Assembly: GCF_052857255.1 (NCBI RefSeq)
Contig: NC_135506.1
Location: 81,625,618 to 81,689,617 of the forward strand
Direction: 5' to 3'
From: Amblyomma americanum
Taxonomy: Eukaryota; Arthropoda; Arachnida; Ixodida; Ixodidae
DNA: 64,000 bases
Part shown: positions 1-10,663 of the stretch, one piece after another
Layout of the letters: each line of letters starts with the position of its first letter
Position numbering within the stretch: the stretch's first letter is position 1
Translations under genes and position numbers: made by a program
The notes under the pieces: model-generated
Told to the model about the DNA's origin: nothing
What the model saw: only the letters and a program-made list of their open reading frames with translations
Databases searched by the model: none

Positions 1-288
1 CGCCCCGATGCATTTCCGTGACGATGAGCGTGAATACAAGCAGCGGATGCAGTCACGCTGTTTACGAGGACCACATATTCTTTGAAATCAAGAGGGTGGG
101 ACCATTGAACGATGAACTTCTGATCAGAGAGTGATGCCAGCAATTATACATGTTTTGCGATTAAGTTTACCTCATCTACATCAGCAAAGCGGCTGTTCAA
201 TGGTCCATGGGGCTACCTTTCATCAAAGAAGGGCAAAATTTCTGGCGCCCATTTTGAGTCAGTGGGAGCGCAAACAATGTACGGTTAT
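1..288. other. No recognisable feature
   Basis: I see no repeat, coding similarity or RNA structure here. The short open frames are not supported. Confidence 0.4.
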
Positions 289-597
289 TATTAATTGGTT
301 TTAGGGGAAATGAAATGGCGCAGTATTTGTCTCATATATTGTTGGACACCTGAACCGCGCCTTAAGGGAAGGGATAAAGGAGGGAGTGAAAGAAGAAAGG
401 AAGAAAGACGTGCCGTAGTGGAGGGCTCCGGGATAATTTCGACCACCTGGGGATCTTTAATGTGCGCTGACATCGCACAGCTCACGTGCGCCTTAGCGTT
501 TTTCCTCCATAATAACGCAGCCGCCGCGGTCGGGGTCGAACACGGGAACTCCGGATCAGTAGTCGAGCGCCCTAACCACTGAGCCACCGTGGCGGGC
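289..597 (-). repeat. Ruka-type tRNA-derived SINE, full length
   Basis: Read on the minus strand, the element starts with a tRNA-like head (CCACGGTGGCTCAGTGGTTA) and a box-B-like GTTCGAxxCC segment. A body follows with the phrase GATCCCCAGGTGGTCGAAAT, then a pyrimidine-rich stretch of CTTTCTTC and CCTCCTTTATCCC, and a terminus near CCTAAAACCAATTA. This order matches the Ruka SINE of ixodid ticks and serves as the reference for the other copies in the window. Such SINEs are transcribed by RNA polymerase III from the internal A and B boxes and move with LINE machinery. The minus-strand open frame across it is incidental. Confidence 0.85.
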
Positions 598-1089
598 AAC
601 AATGTACGGTTGAATGCCGCTTTGGATGTGTGCAATAAGTTACTAAATTTTCCGCGTACAGTAGTAAATTCACAGGACACTGCGCTGTTGAATTAAAGAA
701 AACAGGCCATCGCAACCCATTGTACGTTCGCTTCCTCGTAACTATTCACGTTTTCGGTAGACCTGCTACGTCGGGATCTAGTCTTGCTTTCGTTAGAAAG
801 TCGCAGTATTGACCACAACTCGAACGAAATTTGAGCGCCGCCATTTCGAAATCGCTGTGGCGCCATCTATTGAACGCGGATTTTAGGGATGCCGTGCAAA
901 GTCACAGGACGCAGGGTCCATACGGAAATAACGACTAAACAGCACTATGTAAACGGTGCACGATGCCGTAATTGAAGACATTTTGCAGGGATGCAGCTGG
1001 TTCCAATCCTTAGATTTTCCTGCGCTTTTAATCGAGGCCGTTGTGTCCACTGGCGATGGTTTTTGCAGGCCCTTTGTCCACTCAGTAGC
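598..1089. other. Unassigned sequence between SINE and Penelope-like relic
   Basis: No coding similarity or repeat seen by eye. The short frames that overlap here run into the repeat flank that follows. Confidence 0.3.
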
Positions 1090-1361
1090 ACAGACCTTTG
1101 GGCGAGTTGGTGCATTGCCATCAAGTACAAGCGCAAAAGACACGTACAGAAAAAGACTTGGACAACACGACCGCTTACTTCAAACTGTGCCGACACAGAA
1201 GCACAATAAATACACCTTGCTGCATGACGTCAACTTACAGCACCGCCGACATCAAGTGGCCGAATGCAAAAACAAAATATTTTTTAATTCGAGCTCGTCA
1301 ACACTAATTAGGAACTCTGCTGCCGAACGAGCGTCGGCAGAGCCAGAGTATGCTCCATTTG

Positions 1362-1587
1362 TAATAAGGGAGTAATTGCTCATTGGCACCCTCCCGAACG
1401 CAGCCATACGGCTACAAACGAAAGCTATACAGCTTTCTCAAAAGCTTCGCAGTTAAAGAACGAAAGAACGTTCAGGACGAATTTTTCTTTAACTATGAAG
1501 TTTCTGAGAAAGATGTATAGCTCTCGTTTGTAGCCGTATGGCTGCGTTCGGGTGGATGCCAATGAGTAATTACTCCGTTATTACAAA
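1362..1587. repeat. Inverted pair of SINE bodies (hairpin)
   Basis: The arm at about 1362-1459 reads as the reverse complement of the arm at about 1488-1587. Shared words include CGAACGCAGCCATACGGCTA and its complement, and TCATTGGCA against TGCCAATGA. The same body follows a tRNA-like head at 51247-51425, so the arms are two headless copies of one tRNA-derived SINE family inserted tail to tail. The pair would fold into a hairpin with about a 30-base loop. Confidence 0.7.
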
Positions 1588-1649
1588 TTTACTCAACCTT
1601 GGGGATTCCCCTAAACATTTGACTAACATATGCTGCATTTTATCCTCAT

Positions 1650-2130
1650 TTTTTTGTGCTATAGGTACCATGCGTTCGACAGGGTTGTAAAACTAATTGC
1701 CGCTGTTTCAAAAGATTCATGAGACCTTATACGACTTGTACGTACCACTTGCTTCTCAGGAGACGTACAATATATTTTTTCCTTGTTAGTAGGTGTTCTA
1801 ATCAAACCTGCCTCTATTACTCCTCTAACTTCTTGACACATATGCTTGGCCAACTATCTTGCATGCGCTGAAAAAAGGTTTACATGGATTTTTGTTCTTT
1901 TCAGCGCAGTCATGACAATGTTCAAAAAGATTACTATCTCGATATTTGCATGCGTTCCTCCTGTGATCCAGCAATCTTTCATTCACACATCGGCCAGTAT
2001 GACCAATGTACCTAAGCCATACGATAGGAGAATTACTTTCCAGAAGCACATGCTACAAAAAGGGTGCTTGAGACTGCATGGTTCTAAAAGCTTTTCAAGC
2101 TCTCACGCCCTAGAATCTGGAAAAACTAGC
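1650..2130 (-). pseudogene. GIY-YIG endonuclease end of Penelope-like polyprotein (broken)
   Basis: The frame 2049-1825 shows RYIGHTGRCVNERLLDHRRN, matching the YIG-TGR-hNeRL-eHrr part of the GIY-YIG fold. It continues as FEHCHDCAEKNKNPCKPFF and SACKIVGQ, the usual HC-C/F-K spacing after the motif. The residues before YIG (VILLSYGL) lie in another frame, so at least one frameshift is present, and the frame ends at a stop after QAYVSRS. In the family this domain nicks target DNA for retrotransposition. It is a relic with no intact start. Confidence 0.65.
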
Positions 2131-2139
2131 CAAATTGAC

Positions 2140-2760
2140 TAACCCTTCCCAAAAGCTTTAAGAACCATGCGGTATGAAGCACCCCTTTTGTAGCATGTGG
2201 TTCTGGGATGTAATTCTCCTATCGTGTGGGTCTAAGTACATCGGTAATACTGGCCGATGTCTGAATGAAAGATTGCTGCAGCACAGTAGGAAGGTGTGTA
2301 ATTATAGCAGTTCGATGGGGTTATTGCCACCTGCCATGGTGAGCAGATTGTGATGACGTCAGTAGGTAATCTTTCTGAACATTGTCTGGACTGCGCTGAA
2401 AAGAATAAAAAGCCATGTAAACCTTTCTTCAGCGCATGCAAGATAAGTAGGTGTCAGGGCTTTAGAGCAGATTTGATTAGAAAAGCGGGTTCATTCTGCA
2501 TAAACGCACCATCTATAAAACTGACTAACAAGGAGAGAATGTTCTTGCGTGCGGCTGCTTAATGTCGGTGGTGCTTTCAGTTGACGTCATGCAGCGAGGT
2601 GTATTTGTGTATTTAAGGTGCTTGTGTTTGAAGTAAGCGCTCGCGTTGTCCAAGTCTTTCTCCGTCCAAGTTCTTGGCGCTTGAACGACGCCTTTGTCCA
2701 GGGCAAACGCCTTCCGGTGAATGCAAGAAATTCTCATGCCATTTTGTCAGCCGATTATCG
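2140..2760 (+). mobile_element. Penelope-like retroelement, 5'-truncated, plus-strand copy
   Basis: This is the plus-strand partner of the 1090-2135 relic. Coding remnants run from about 2190 to 2560 in more than one frame: VILLSCGSKYIGNTGRCLNE with RLLQHSRK (GIY-YIG core), then LSEHCLDCAEKNKKPCKPFF and, further on, SIKLTNKERMFL. The last part resembles the lxnKE end of Penelope-like ORFs. About 60 bases of unrelated sequence with stops separate the two blocks. The flank at 2575-2760 is the inverted counterpart of 1090-1310 (shared GGACAAC, CGCTTACTTCAAAC and CTGCATGACGTCAACT words on the complementary strand). Confidence 0.65.
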
Positions 2761-4093
2761 TTCGTACGCAACACGCTGACAACAATCAGAGGATAGGGAC
2801 CGCCAAAGCTAGCGCTTCCATTGCAAAGACACAAAACGATGAGGGAGGGTTCAATAATTCGGGCAATCCTGCTTTGTAGTACTCGATCGCTACAAATGCC
2901 AGTTGGTGCCAACTATCGAAATGGGCTCATAATTGCCTTCTGTCGGTTATACTGCAAGCCACCACGCTATCTCGGCTGAGCACAGTACATCGATGCGGCT
3001 GTAAAGGGTGAACACAGAAACCAACGCTGTGGCTTCGGGCTGCACTTGCGTGGCTGTCTTGCTTGGCTGGGCAGCAGCTCTGGCGCAGGGCTTCAATCGG
3101 TCGGTGTAGTGGTTGCTACGGTGGGCACATGACATCAACCACCTTGGGTTCGAGCTTCGCGCCAGCCGCAGGCCTCGACCAACCGTCACCACACGTACTG
3201 TACACAGTGGGGCAACACTACGGCGCACGAAACCTCCGCGTGGGTGGGGTGGGGGGGTGGGGGGGGGGGGGTATGGAGAGAGCGACAGAGTGGCTTGCAG
3301 TAAGGAAACAGGCTTTCAAGTCCACAAGGAAGACGTTTATTCACGCCGTCCCCAATGTATGGCGATGGCCACGGTCGACCGTTTCAAACAGTACTTACTG
3401 GAGCTTTGGTACTTTACTCTTATTTCATTCTCTGAAAATCAGCAATCTATATTCGATGCACTTCGGCAGTTTTAACACCTCGATAATGGGAAACTATGCA
3501 GGGTGAACACTCCGCAGCGGCAGTGCTCTCAACAGAGCGCACATCGCACACAGCGCTCCACAACCCAGCTGCTTTTCATTTTTAAGGTCACAAAGCTCCG
3601 TTTTTGCACGTAGTGTTTTGGGAGCACGGCGGAAGATGGCGCCTCATACCTGGGTTTGATACTACGCGCTAACCGGTCGTGGTGCGAAAGTAGCGTATTC
3701 TGGTCTGTATCTTGCATTGTCGTATGTTACAGGATCAGTGCTAGAGAGATTGGCTGTTCACGAAGCAAAATATGAAAAATACGATCGGTTCACTCGCGGT
3801 GACTGCAACATTTAGTACGTTCAGAGCCTAGGTTTCAACTGTCGTTGCCAACCTGGCTACAGTCGCGTGATACATGTGTTCCCTTCAAGCACTGATACGC
3901 TGAGACTGCATTTGATAGGAGAAAAATGCATACTTTATTACAGAACTCCACGTTCACGTCGCCTATGTGTCGTCAGCGGTAAGCGGATAGTTTTCGCGAT
4001 TTAGTACAATCGATGGTGTCGCAACCAACATGTTGTAGATATGCCGATATGGCTCAGTGAGCCAGTATATTTGTGGCCGTCGCCCGATTGTTC
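2761..4093. other. Unassigned; contains G-rich tract at about 3240-3272
   Basis: No convincing gene. A run of G with a few T interruptions at about 3240-3272 is simple sequence and a likely sequencing trouble spot. The open frames here overlap each other in several frames and show no family motif. Confidence 0.35.
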
Positions 4094-4585
4094 CCTTGTG
4101 CCTGGCGTTGCGGTAACTGATGCAGATTTGACCACGAAACTGACGCATATTTGAGCGTGAAGCTCATGGAGATGCGTACATGAAACTGTTAGCTGAGATT
4201 GGGGTTGGCGTGTGCGTGTTCCTGTCTTTGCGGTAACTGATGAAGATTTGACCACGAAACTGATACATATGTGAGCGTGAAACTCGTGGAGATGCGTACA
4301 TGAAACTGTTAGCTGAGATTGTGGTTGGCGTGTGCGTGTTCCTGGCGTTGCGGTAACTGATGAAGATTTGACCACGAAACTGATGCATATGTGAGCGTGA
4401 TACTCATGGAGAGGTGTACATGAAACTGGTAGCTGAGATTGTGGTTGGTGTGTGTGTGCCTGGCGTTGCGGTAACTGAGGCAGATTTGACGATGAAACTG
4501 ACGCATACATGTGAGCGTGAAACTCATGGAGATGTGTACATGAAACTGTTAGCTGAGATTGTGGTTGGTGTTTGTCGTGCGATTA
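4094..4585. repeat. Minisatellite, about four units of 120 bp
   Basis: The word GCGGTAACTGA recurs at about 4110, 4230, 4350 and 4467, and each unit also carries GACCACGAAACTGA and ATGAAACTGTTAGCTGAGAT. The period is exactly 120 for the first intervals and 117 for the last. Because 120 is a multiple of three, the minus strand stays open across the array and would encode 40-residue repeats containing HICISFVVKSSSVTA. There is no independent sign that it is translated. Confidence 0.9.
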
Positions 4586-4846
4586 GGGGTCGGGGTTGAG
4601 CAGAGATGGCTATGGTGCATGGTACTAGTGGATGCTTCGTGAGAGTGGTCGTCGTACTTGCGGCGGTTTTCATCGTGATATTGTGTGCGCCGTGGTGAAC
4701 AAATGTTGCGGTGCTTGTCAGCGCTGGTCGCTGTGGTCGCTCTACCTGAAGATGCTTTGTGGACTGCGCTGCGGCACTTGGAAGTTTCAGCTGGCCTGCG
4801 GCGGCAGCCGACAAGAAGAACAGAACATGTGTCGCCGATGCCTGCC

Positions 4847-4866
4847 GGGGGGGGGGGGGGGGGGGG
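4847..4866. repeat. Poly-G tract (20 G)
   Basis: Twenty consecutive G, simple sequence. Length may be unreliable in the assembly. Confidence 0.9.
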
Positions 4867-5595
4867 CTGACACAAAATGAGTAGCATGGTCCCGTTTGGA
4901 AGCAAGCACTGTCCATCCTTGAACGCGGCTATATAGATGTGGCATCGTCTGCAGGCGAACGGTGGCACAGACCAACACGAAAGCGGCAGGAGGCTCCGAT
5001 GTCACCCCGGTTGAAGTCTAGGTGGCGGTTAGCGCGGTGAAATGACCTAGAATGAAAGAGCGTCACAAGAAGTGCAATATTAGTATTGTTTTTATTTTTA
5101 AAAAGAACTGCAAAGAGAGGAAACAAAGCTTTGCATTTAAGAACAACCACTGAGCGCAAAATGTGCGCGCACCTTATGGATATACGGACCATATCCAGTC
5201 TTATTTCTTTGCACCACTATGCGAGCGGATTCGCTGATCAGCAGTGCAATATGTTGAATTTTGAATCTCAGATCGCTCGCATACCATAAATACAACCGCG
5301 CGTGTGAAGCGTCCAAAGGTTGCCTTATTCTGAAACCTCACGTTTACACGTTTACTGCGGCTGTGGTTTTAGGGGCCCTGCGCGTCGTGGCTGATCGGTG
5401 GGCCACCCTCAAATTTTCTTGGGTGTGACGTCACTCTGCAGTGAGCTGTCGGCGATCTTATTGTAACATTCTAAAAATTGCAACCTCTGCTTGGCATGTG
5501 TTTTTATCAGGCTACTTGAACAATGTGAGCTCTCCCACGGCAGCATAGCGGCATTCAGTATTCCCGCTGCATAGCAGGAATACACCACGTGACCA
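4867..5595. other. Unassigned
   Basis: No domain, repeat or RNA recognised. Confidence 0.3.
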
Positions 5596-5599
5596 ACCA

Positions 5600-5715
5600 G
5601 TGGTACAGTGAACGTGTAAACAGTTCGGCCATCCGGAGCAACCGGCCACTTCAGCAACCTAGGTGGGACACCTAGGTCACGTGACCACGTGGCGTCATCA
5701 CAACCTGCTTCATAC
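5600..5715. repeat. Fragment of a dispersed tick repeat with CACGTGACC motif
   Basis: It carries CACCTAGGTCACGTGACC followed by GCGTCATCACAACCTGC. Similar strings occur at 24735-24785 and around 42660-42720, where they end a tRNA-derived SINE. It is probably the 3' part of that SINE family. Confidence 0.45.
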
Positions 5716-5721
5716 CTTTCA

Positions 5722-5825
5722 TCAGCACCACCACCATCATCATCACGACGAGCCTGACTACGCCCACTCCAGGGCAAAGGCCTCTCCCATGTGTCTACAA
5801 TTCACCCTGTCCCGAGCTGAGGAAC
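5722..5825 (+). repeat. RTE/BovB-type LINE 3' tail or derived SINE
   Basis: A CAC/CAT trinucleotide run leads into GAGCCTGACTACGCCCACTC, then CAGGGCAAAGGCCTCTCCCA. In arthropods this phrase is a familiar 3'-end repeat next to ATC microsatellites, usually attributed to RTE-type LINEs. A second fragment is at 51946-51980. Confidence 0.5.
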
Positions 5826-5899
5826 GACGGCAAGAAAGTTTGGTGCAACTTGCTTAACAACGGCAAACGTGTTAGCGCGCCTGAGTCACATTAATCTTA

Positions 5900-6075
5900 A
5901 CCAGATAAATCGCGGGCACTTTTTTGTCTTCTACTTTCTAATAATTTCTTGGATGTGAAAAACTGTTACGCTACTAATTTCCCGTTGATAAAGTGCATAT
6001 GAAAACAAAAGGTAACATTCCCCTAGGCTTTCGTTGGCTTCAGAAACCGTTGGCTTCCTTCATGCGTGTGGGTAA
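5900..6075 (+). repeat. tRNA-derived SINE body (headless copy)
   Basis: It shares TTACGCTACTAATTT, then ACATT and GGCTTTCGTTGGCTTCAG with the copy at 6335-6560, in the same orientation. No tRNA-like head is seen here, so it is 5'-truncated. Confidence 0.5.
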
Positions 6076-6334
6076 AAATCCCCTCAGTTCCCTGGCCTGG
6101 CTGATAAATAGCTGGAGGAGGGCCTCTGTTGTGGGAGTATTGATGCCTTATGAAGCACAGCATAGTATCGCGGAGCCACCGCCTTCATTCAGTATTCAAT
6201 CACATTCCACGTGACACTTGCGCTATAACAGGATGTTCCTACGTCTGCCGTTATGAGTTGCTGGTCTTAATTTTTAGGATTGGGTTACGTGCAAATTAAA
6301 AACCCTCTAAAGTAGAAGTCTGCGCGATCGACGC

Positions 6335-6560
6335 CTTTGCTCGGTTGGCAAAGCAGCGCTTGCAGCATGCGGAAGCCGCAGGTTCATTTCCCGCGTGGAT
6401 GTTTTTATTCTCTTTTCTAACCAGAGATTTTCCACGTAAGAAATGATTACGCTACTAATTTTCTGGTGATCAACAACCTAAAAACAATAGAAACATTTGG
6501 TTTCGTCGGTTTCAGTGACTGTTCTCTTCTATTTAATGGCCGCTATTCTCAAGGTGTGTT
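6335..6560 (+). repeat. tRNA-derived SINE with head
   Basis: The head resembles a tRNA: GCTCGGTTGGCAAAGC (A box-like) and CGCAGGTTCATTTCCC (B box-like), followed by a T-rich linker and the body shared with 5900-6075. It is not an intact tRNA gene, because arms do not pair properly and the sequence continues into the body. Confidence 0.5.
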
Positions 6561-7141
6561 ACCCCAGACAGGAGTCTTTAAGGCATTTCAATTTCTCTGG
6601 TGCGCTTGTTATTGTCTGCACATTTTACACCATCGGTAAAATGCAAGGGAACTCTCACCTTCTTCTTGTCCGGTTGTGTACCGGGTGGCGATGTAAGGTC
6701 ATCACCGATGTCGTAGCTCAGCTCACGGCGTATTCTGTGCCGTCGGCCCGTGTAACGATGTCGTCAGCTTCTTTCGGGAAGTAGGTAACTTCTCTCCAAA
6801 CGTTCATCGGCACGACCACTGGTGAACGGGACCGTTTCGGCAAGCGGGACGGCAGGATAGCGATGTTCGAAGGCACAGGAGACCCGGCAGCCAGGAGGAA
6901 GAAAGCCGATGGGTGGAGGCACGAGGCACTTGGCGTATGACCAGAAGAGACCCGGGACCAACGACGAAAACCCGAATCCGGAAGCTACCGACGGAGCGCG
7001 GTTCTGGTGGCCTAACGAGCAGAATCCTGGGTTGTCGGTTCCGGTCGTTACGGTCTCTCCTTGTTTCTTGCACTGTGTTTCTCGCGCCGGTTTTATCTGT
7101 ACGTGTTCTTAAGGGCTGTAACGAGACCATGGCCGTTATGG

Positions 7142-7465
7142 CTAGTGAAATGCGTTGCTTTCTAGAAATGTGATGTCATGGTTGGGGTGGCCACCGTGTT
7201 TGCAGTGCAGCTGCAGCTGCTCTTCTGTGATAGTCGTTGACTTGGAAGTTGCGGTCGCGGCTGTACAGTTGCTATCGTAGCTCTCGTAGTTGCACTGCTG
7301 ATGATTCGCACATTCGCAGTGGCAGGTATTCTGGACGTATTTGCGGTCGTCGCCATTGGTGTGCAGGACTTCGTATCTGCGGTTACGGTATTTGATGCTG
7401 ATCATGAATTTAAGTGGCATAAGAGCAACTGGGATATAGAGCGCCATATTACAAGATGTTTGCAT
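7142..7465 (-). other. C/A-rich minus-strand segment, possible remnant of the secreted-protein array
   Basis: The minus strand is C/A-rich and encodes Thr-rich runs such as TAATATSKSTTITEE in one frame and Thr/Ala-rich sequence in another. This composition recurs next to the hydrophobic blocks from 8.9 to 36.8 kb, but no LLLFLM-type core is visible here. Long frames are expected on such a strand because every stop codon needs T, so coding status is unproven. Confidence 0.2.
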
Positions 7466-7749
7466 CTACGCAAGCTGGAATCAAACGCCAATTTCTAATT
7501 CTGTGACCCCTTGTGTCAAACTCGTCAGATGGCAGGTAACACCCAAAACACAGGTTGCAGAAAGATAGTTATAGCCTGTGTAAACCAGTCCAAAAAAAGA
7601 TTACAGGCGAGGAGGCACCCAAAGAAGATTTCATGACAAAATCGAATAAGAAAATCTGTCAAACAAACTTAAAAGGTTCAGCAAGGCGAGCAAAGCAGAG
7701 CAGAAAAGTCCCGTTAAAAGAGGTCAGTGAAAGAAGAATGAGGTAGGAA

Positions 7750-8690
7750 GTCGGCTCTTGTGGCCAAAAATTTTAGCGCTTAATGGTTGCTGGCAAGAAG
7801 GCGCAATTTACAAACGGGAGGAAGAAAAGGAAGACACTGTAGAGGGTAGAAAACGAGAGTACAGAAGGAAAGAAAGAGATTAAGGGTGAGCATGGAAGAA
7901 CGGGTAGAGAAGAAATTACCGATTGACAAATAAGGTAGGAGAAAGAGAGGAGTGTGAAAAGCGGCAACAGTGGGCCTATGCCAAGAGAAAAGAGTAATCC
8001 TGCGCGTAGGGAAAAGTGGTGAACCCGTGCCGAACAAAAGGAAAAAAAAAACCATGCCTGGGTAGCAGAGGCAGGGCAAAAGCACACCAAAAATGGCCAT
8101 TTGGTGCCCCTGTCTACGGCCGGCATGATAGCAAGAAGTCCCATGAGGGAAGAAACGGCCAATTGTGCACCCGTAAAGGATTGTGAACGGAGAAGCGCTG
8201 GGAAGAAGGCAGATATGCGGACCCCAGTTGGGATTTAAAGGCAATGGGGAGGACCCGTGGACAATAAAGAACGGTTGGAGGGGATGAACAGTGATAATGA
8301 AGGACATCACTGATGTCCGCAAAGTATGAAGAAGGGAAAGAGAAGCGCAAGTGGTTGGTTTAAGAAAGAAAGGAAATGGCCATGCTCGGTACAGACTGTG
8401 TCAAGAGAACAGGGAGAAGGAACGTGCCGGTGATCTACAACCCGGTGATGTGCGACATGGACTGGCATTTGACAATTATCAACGGAGTCTTACTTATACC
8501 TGGTGAGACCAACTACTTGGCTAAGGCATGAGAAACATCGGTAGAACCATCCGGAAGCCATTCCGGCCCACATATTCTCCACTCTCCGCAACTTACTGCA
8601 ATTATTAAGGAACATATCAAGAGCAGTGAAGGAAAAAAACTTAAAAGAAGAGGATGACAACCGGGAAGGAGTCGGCAGAAAACCATTCGA
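7750..8690. other. Strongly purine-rich plus strand
   Basis: Over about 0.9 kb the plus strand is dominated by A and G, with many AGAAAG, GGAAGA and GAGAGG words and an A run at 8042-8051. Minus-strand frames of up to 180 codons follow from the lack of stops on a pyrimidine-rich strand and carry no recognised motif. Confidence 0.5.
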
Positions 8691-8918
8691 GTTGGCGATA
8701 GCTGCGATAGTTGACGTGGACCTATTTCGCCCAAAAGCAGCATAGTACAAAGCTGCTCCTAGTACCGATTGGATAACCGGAGGGCAGCCGGCGCAATAGG
8801 GGATCGAGCTCTGCAATTTTCGTATACTAGCGTAACACTAAAACAACGAGGCCACCGCTGTGATGTTGCAGTTTTTCTCATTGCTCAATTCGTTGTCGTG
8901 GTCGTCGAGGCCGTGTTG

Positions 8919-9175
8919 CTATCGGGCTTGTTGCATGTCAATGACTACCATTAGGATGGTCATGGTCGCGCCAGTTACAGAGGGATTCTTATAGGTGTTT
9001 TCGGTTCTGATAGTTTCCGCACAGTAACCTTGTGTGCACAATTCTCTTAGCAGGGGAAGCTGTGGGGGCTTTGTAAGCACTATAGCTGGGGACATTTTGG
9101 GAGCAGAGGACAGCGTTTCTATATTCGAGGCTGCGCATAGTGCGGGATGGCCACGACCGCCGGCATAAAACAACT
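8919..9175 (-). pseudogene. Possible array member (weak): TILMVV block
   Basis: On the minus strand the frame ends VTGATMTILMVVIDMQQAR then stop. The DNA under ATMTILM aligns with the GCGACGCTCCTGCTGTTCCT core of the copy at 10.59 kb, with one indel. No signal-peptide start is obvious. I list it as a decayed relative of the minus-strand secreted family. Confidence 0.25.
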
Positions 9176-9294
9176 AGTGCCCCAATCAAGGAATGCACGC
9201 CAAAATGTGCAGACATGATTACAGTCGCCAGCCTCATGAAGAACAGAACAAGTGCCGTTCCGACCACACTTCAGCCGTCGGAGCGTCCATTCCA

Positions 9295-10060
9295 TTCCAA
9301 AAACCTTTATTTCCACCAGAGAAGAGGCTCCCCTACTCCCCATCTCTGGCACGCAGACCTAGGGGTGGGGGCCGGGAGCCTCGCATCTAAAGGCAGGCAT
9401 AGAGTTCTTGGTCTCTTGCGGCCTCCAGTGCCAGGTGAATGACTTTTTTCTGCACGGCGGGGTCCGCGCTTTGCAGAAGGGTTTCCCAGGCTTCCTTGCT
9501 ATTTATTCCTTCTTTAATCCCTGGGGAGTGTGTACATTCCCAAATGATGTGATCTAGGGTCCCCCTATTCTCACATTTTTTGCATTTTTCCTCTATTTCC
9601 TTTTCCCTAAATACGTGTGATGCCCACACCGGGTTTATGAAGTTCCCAGCTTGTAGTCTACGCCATGTTGTAGCTTCTTTATTCCCTAGTGTTTTGTCCG
9701 GCGGAGGGAAAATCCTCCTTTGACTTCTATAGCTCTCTATTATTTCTGCATAGCTGATCAGTCTCTCATCCAGGTCCTTGCAGTCGGGCGGCTCTCCCCT
9801 GGCTCGGAAGTAGAGGTCTCGAGCCAGGGTGTTTGCCGCCTCGTTTCCAGGGATGGATGCGTGAGCTGGTACCCACACGATGCGTACGTCCCTCCCAATT
9901 TCCTTCTTTTTTAGAATTTGTGCTGTTTCTAAGGCAATCCGCTGCGGAGAGGCGCCGCAGCTGCGCGCGCTCGGAGCCTCGCCGCTGTAATACCACGAGA
10001 TTAGCGGTGATTTCACAGCTGCTTCGCTGGCTCTGGTCGTTCAGTCTCGCCATGAACGCC
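9295..10060 (-). mobile_element. I-group LINE, 3' end only
   Basis: The minus-strand frame from about 10016 to 9387 holds the C-terminal half of an RNase H domain (VRIVWVPAHASIPGNEAANT, with the conserved His and Asn/Glu of the PAH-GNE motif). A C-terminal zinc-knuckle-like motif CKKCENRGTLDHIIWEC (C-x2-C-x8-H-x4-C) follows. The frame then runs to a stop at 9387. An AATAAA signal lies at 9306-9311 on the minus strand and the element stops just after it. RT and endonuclease are missing. Upstream of about 10016 the likely continuation is in another frame, so it is also shifted. This is a 5'-truncated LINE relic. Confidence 0.75.
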
Positions 10061-10486
10061 AGTCCGAGCGCGTCAACTCTTAACAGTTTTCGCTCGTATA
10101 ACCAGGTTCAAACCATGCTTAAACCCGCCTAATTTTCTGTTATCTGGTTATCCCTGGTCAGCCTTGGCAGGAGAGCATATTACCAACGAAATGGTCGTCA
10201 TTGCCGTAATAGTTTGTCGTGGTGGTGGTGGTCGAGGTAGGGCAGTTTTTCTGAACAGTGGTCCGTGTCGCGGTGGAAGCTGATCTCATGTTCGTTCCCC
10301 GCTGCCGCTGCAGTTGACGCACCGCTAGTGGCGACGCTTGGTGTGTATGAGTGATGGTTGAGGTGTTTCTTTTTGCTGAGCTAATGTTCGTGGTAGTTGT
10401 GCCTTTGTCGCCGTGGTTTTCGTAATGGTGGTTGGACAGATGGCCACTCTGTTGGGGTGTGCATTCGTGGCTGTAGTGTGTGAGGG

Positions 10487-10663
10487 TTATGGTCTATGTG
10501 CAGGAATGGCTCTTCGTGTTTTGGGGTCTGTAGATGTCCACTGAATAACCAGCGCTGCCGGCATGAGGAACAGCAGGAGCGTCGCCAGCAGACAAGTCTG
10601 CTGGGCTAAAATTTCATCTGCCAAGAGGAACAGGAGAAACGACGTTCTTGACAAGGCATACAT
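10487..10663 (-). CDS. Short ORF with strong signal-peptide-like segment (array member)
   Basis: This 58-codon ORF starts at an ATG (10661-10663) and ends at a TAA (10487-10489). It opens MYALSRTSFLLFLLADEIL and has a second hydrophobic stretch LLATLLLFLMPAALVIQW, followed by a polar Thr/Arg-rich tail. The core is duplicated inside the ORF (SFLLFLL and TLLLFLM, with similar DNA). The same LLLFLM core, with synonymous Leu codon changes, appears on the minus strand near 18.69, 22.29, 23.76, 33.50 and 36.77 kb, so I take this frame as the coding one. It could be the first exon of a spliced secreted protein. No database family is assigned. Confidence 0.4.
   Translation of the reverse strand: MYALSRTSFLLFLLADEILAQQTCLLATLLLFLMPAALVIQWTSTDPKTRRAIPAHRP

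Larger units (their letters stand above)
1090..2135 (-). mobile_element. Penelope-like retroelement, 5'-truncated, minus-strand copy
   Basis: Only the C-terminal end of the element and its 3' flank remain. The coding part lies at about 1650-2130 and the 3' flank at about 1090-1310. The same two parts occur in the opposite orientation at 2140-2760, so the two copies face each other across a centre near 2138. An inverted SINE pair (about 1362-1587) interrupts this copy between coding end and flank. Penelope-like elements encode RT plus a C-terminal GIY-YIG endonuclease and are known for truncated, inverted arrangements. The RT itself is absent here. Confidence 0.65.

Noticed and set aside
291..680. 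129-codon minus-strand gene
   Set aside because: The frame is the translation of a full-length Ruka SINE and its flank.
4001..4510. 169-codon minus-strand gene
   Set aside because: It is explained by the 120-bp minisatellite, whose unit is a multiple of three; no start context or homology.
4094..4585. CRISPR array
   Set aside because: The repeats are 120 bp long and contiguous, with no spacers, in eukaryotic DNA.
7780..8322. 180-codon minus-strand ORF
   Set aside because: It lies on the pyrimidine-rich strand of a purine-skewed tract, where stops are rare; residues are Phe/Leu/Ser/Pro simple composition.
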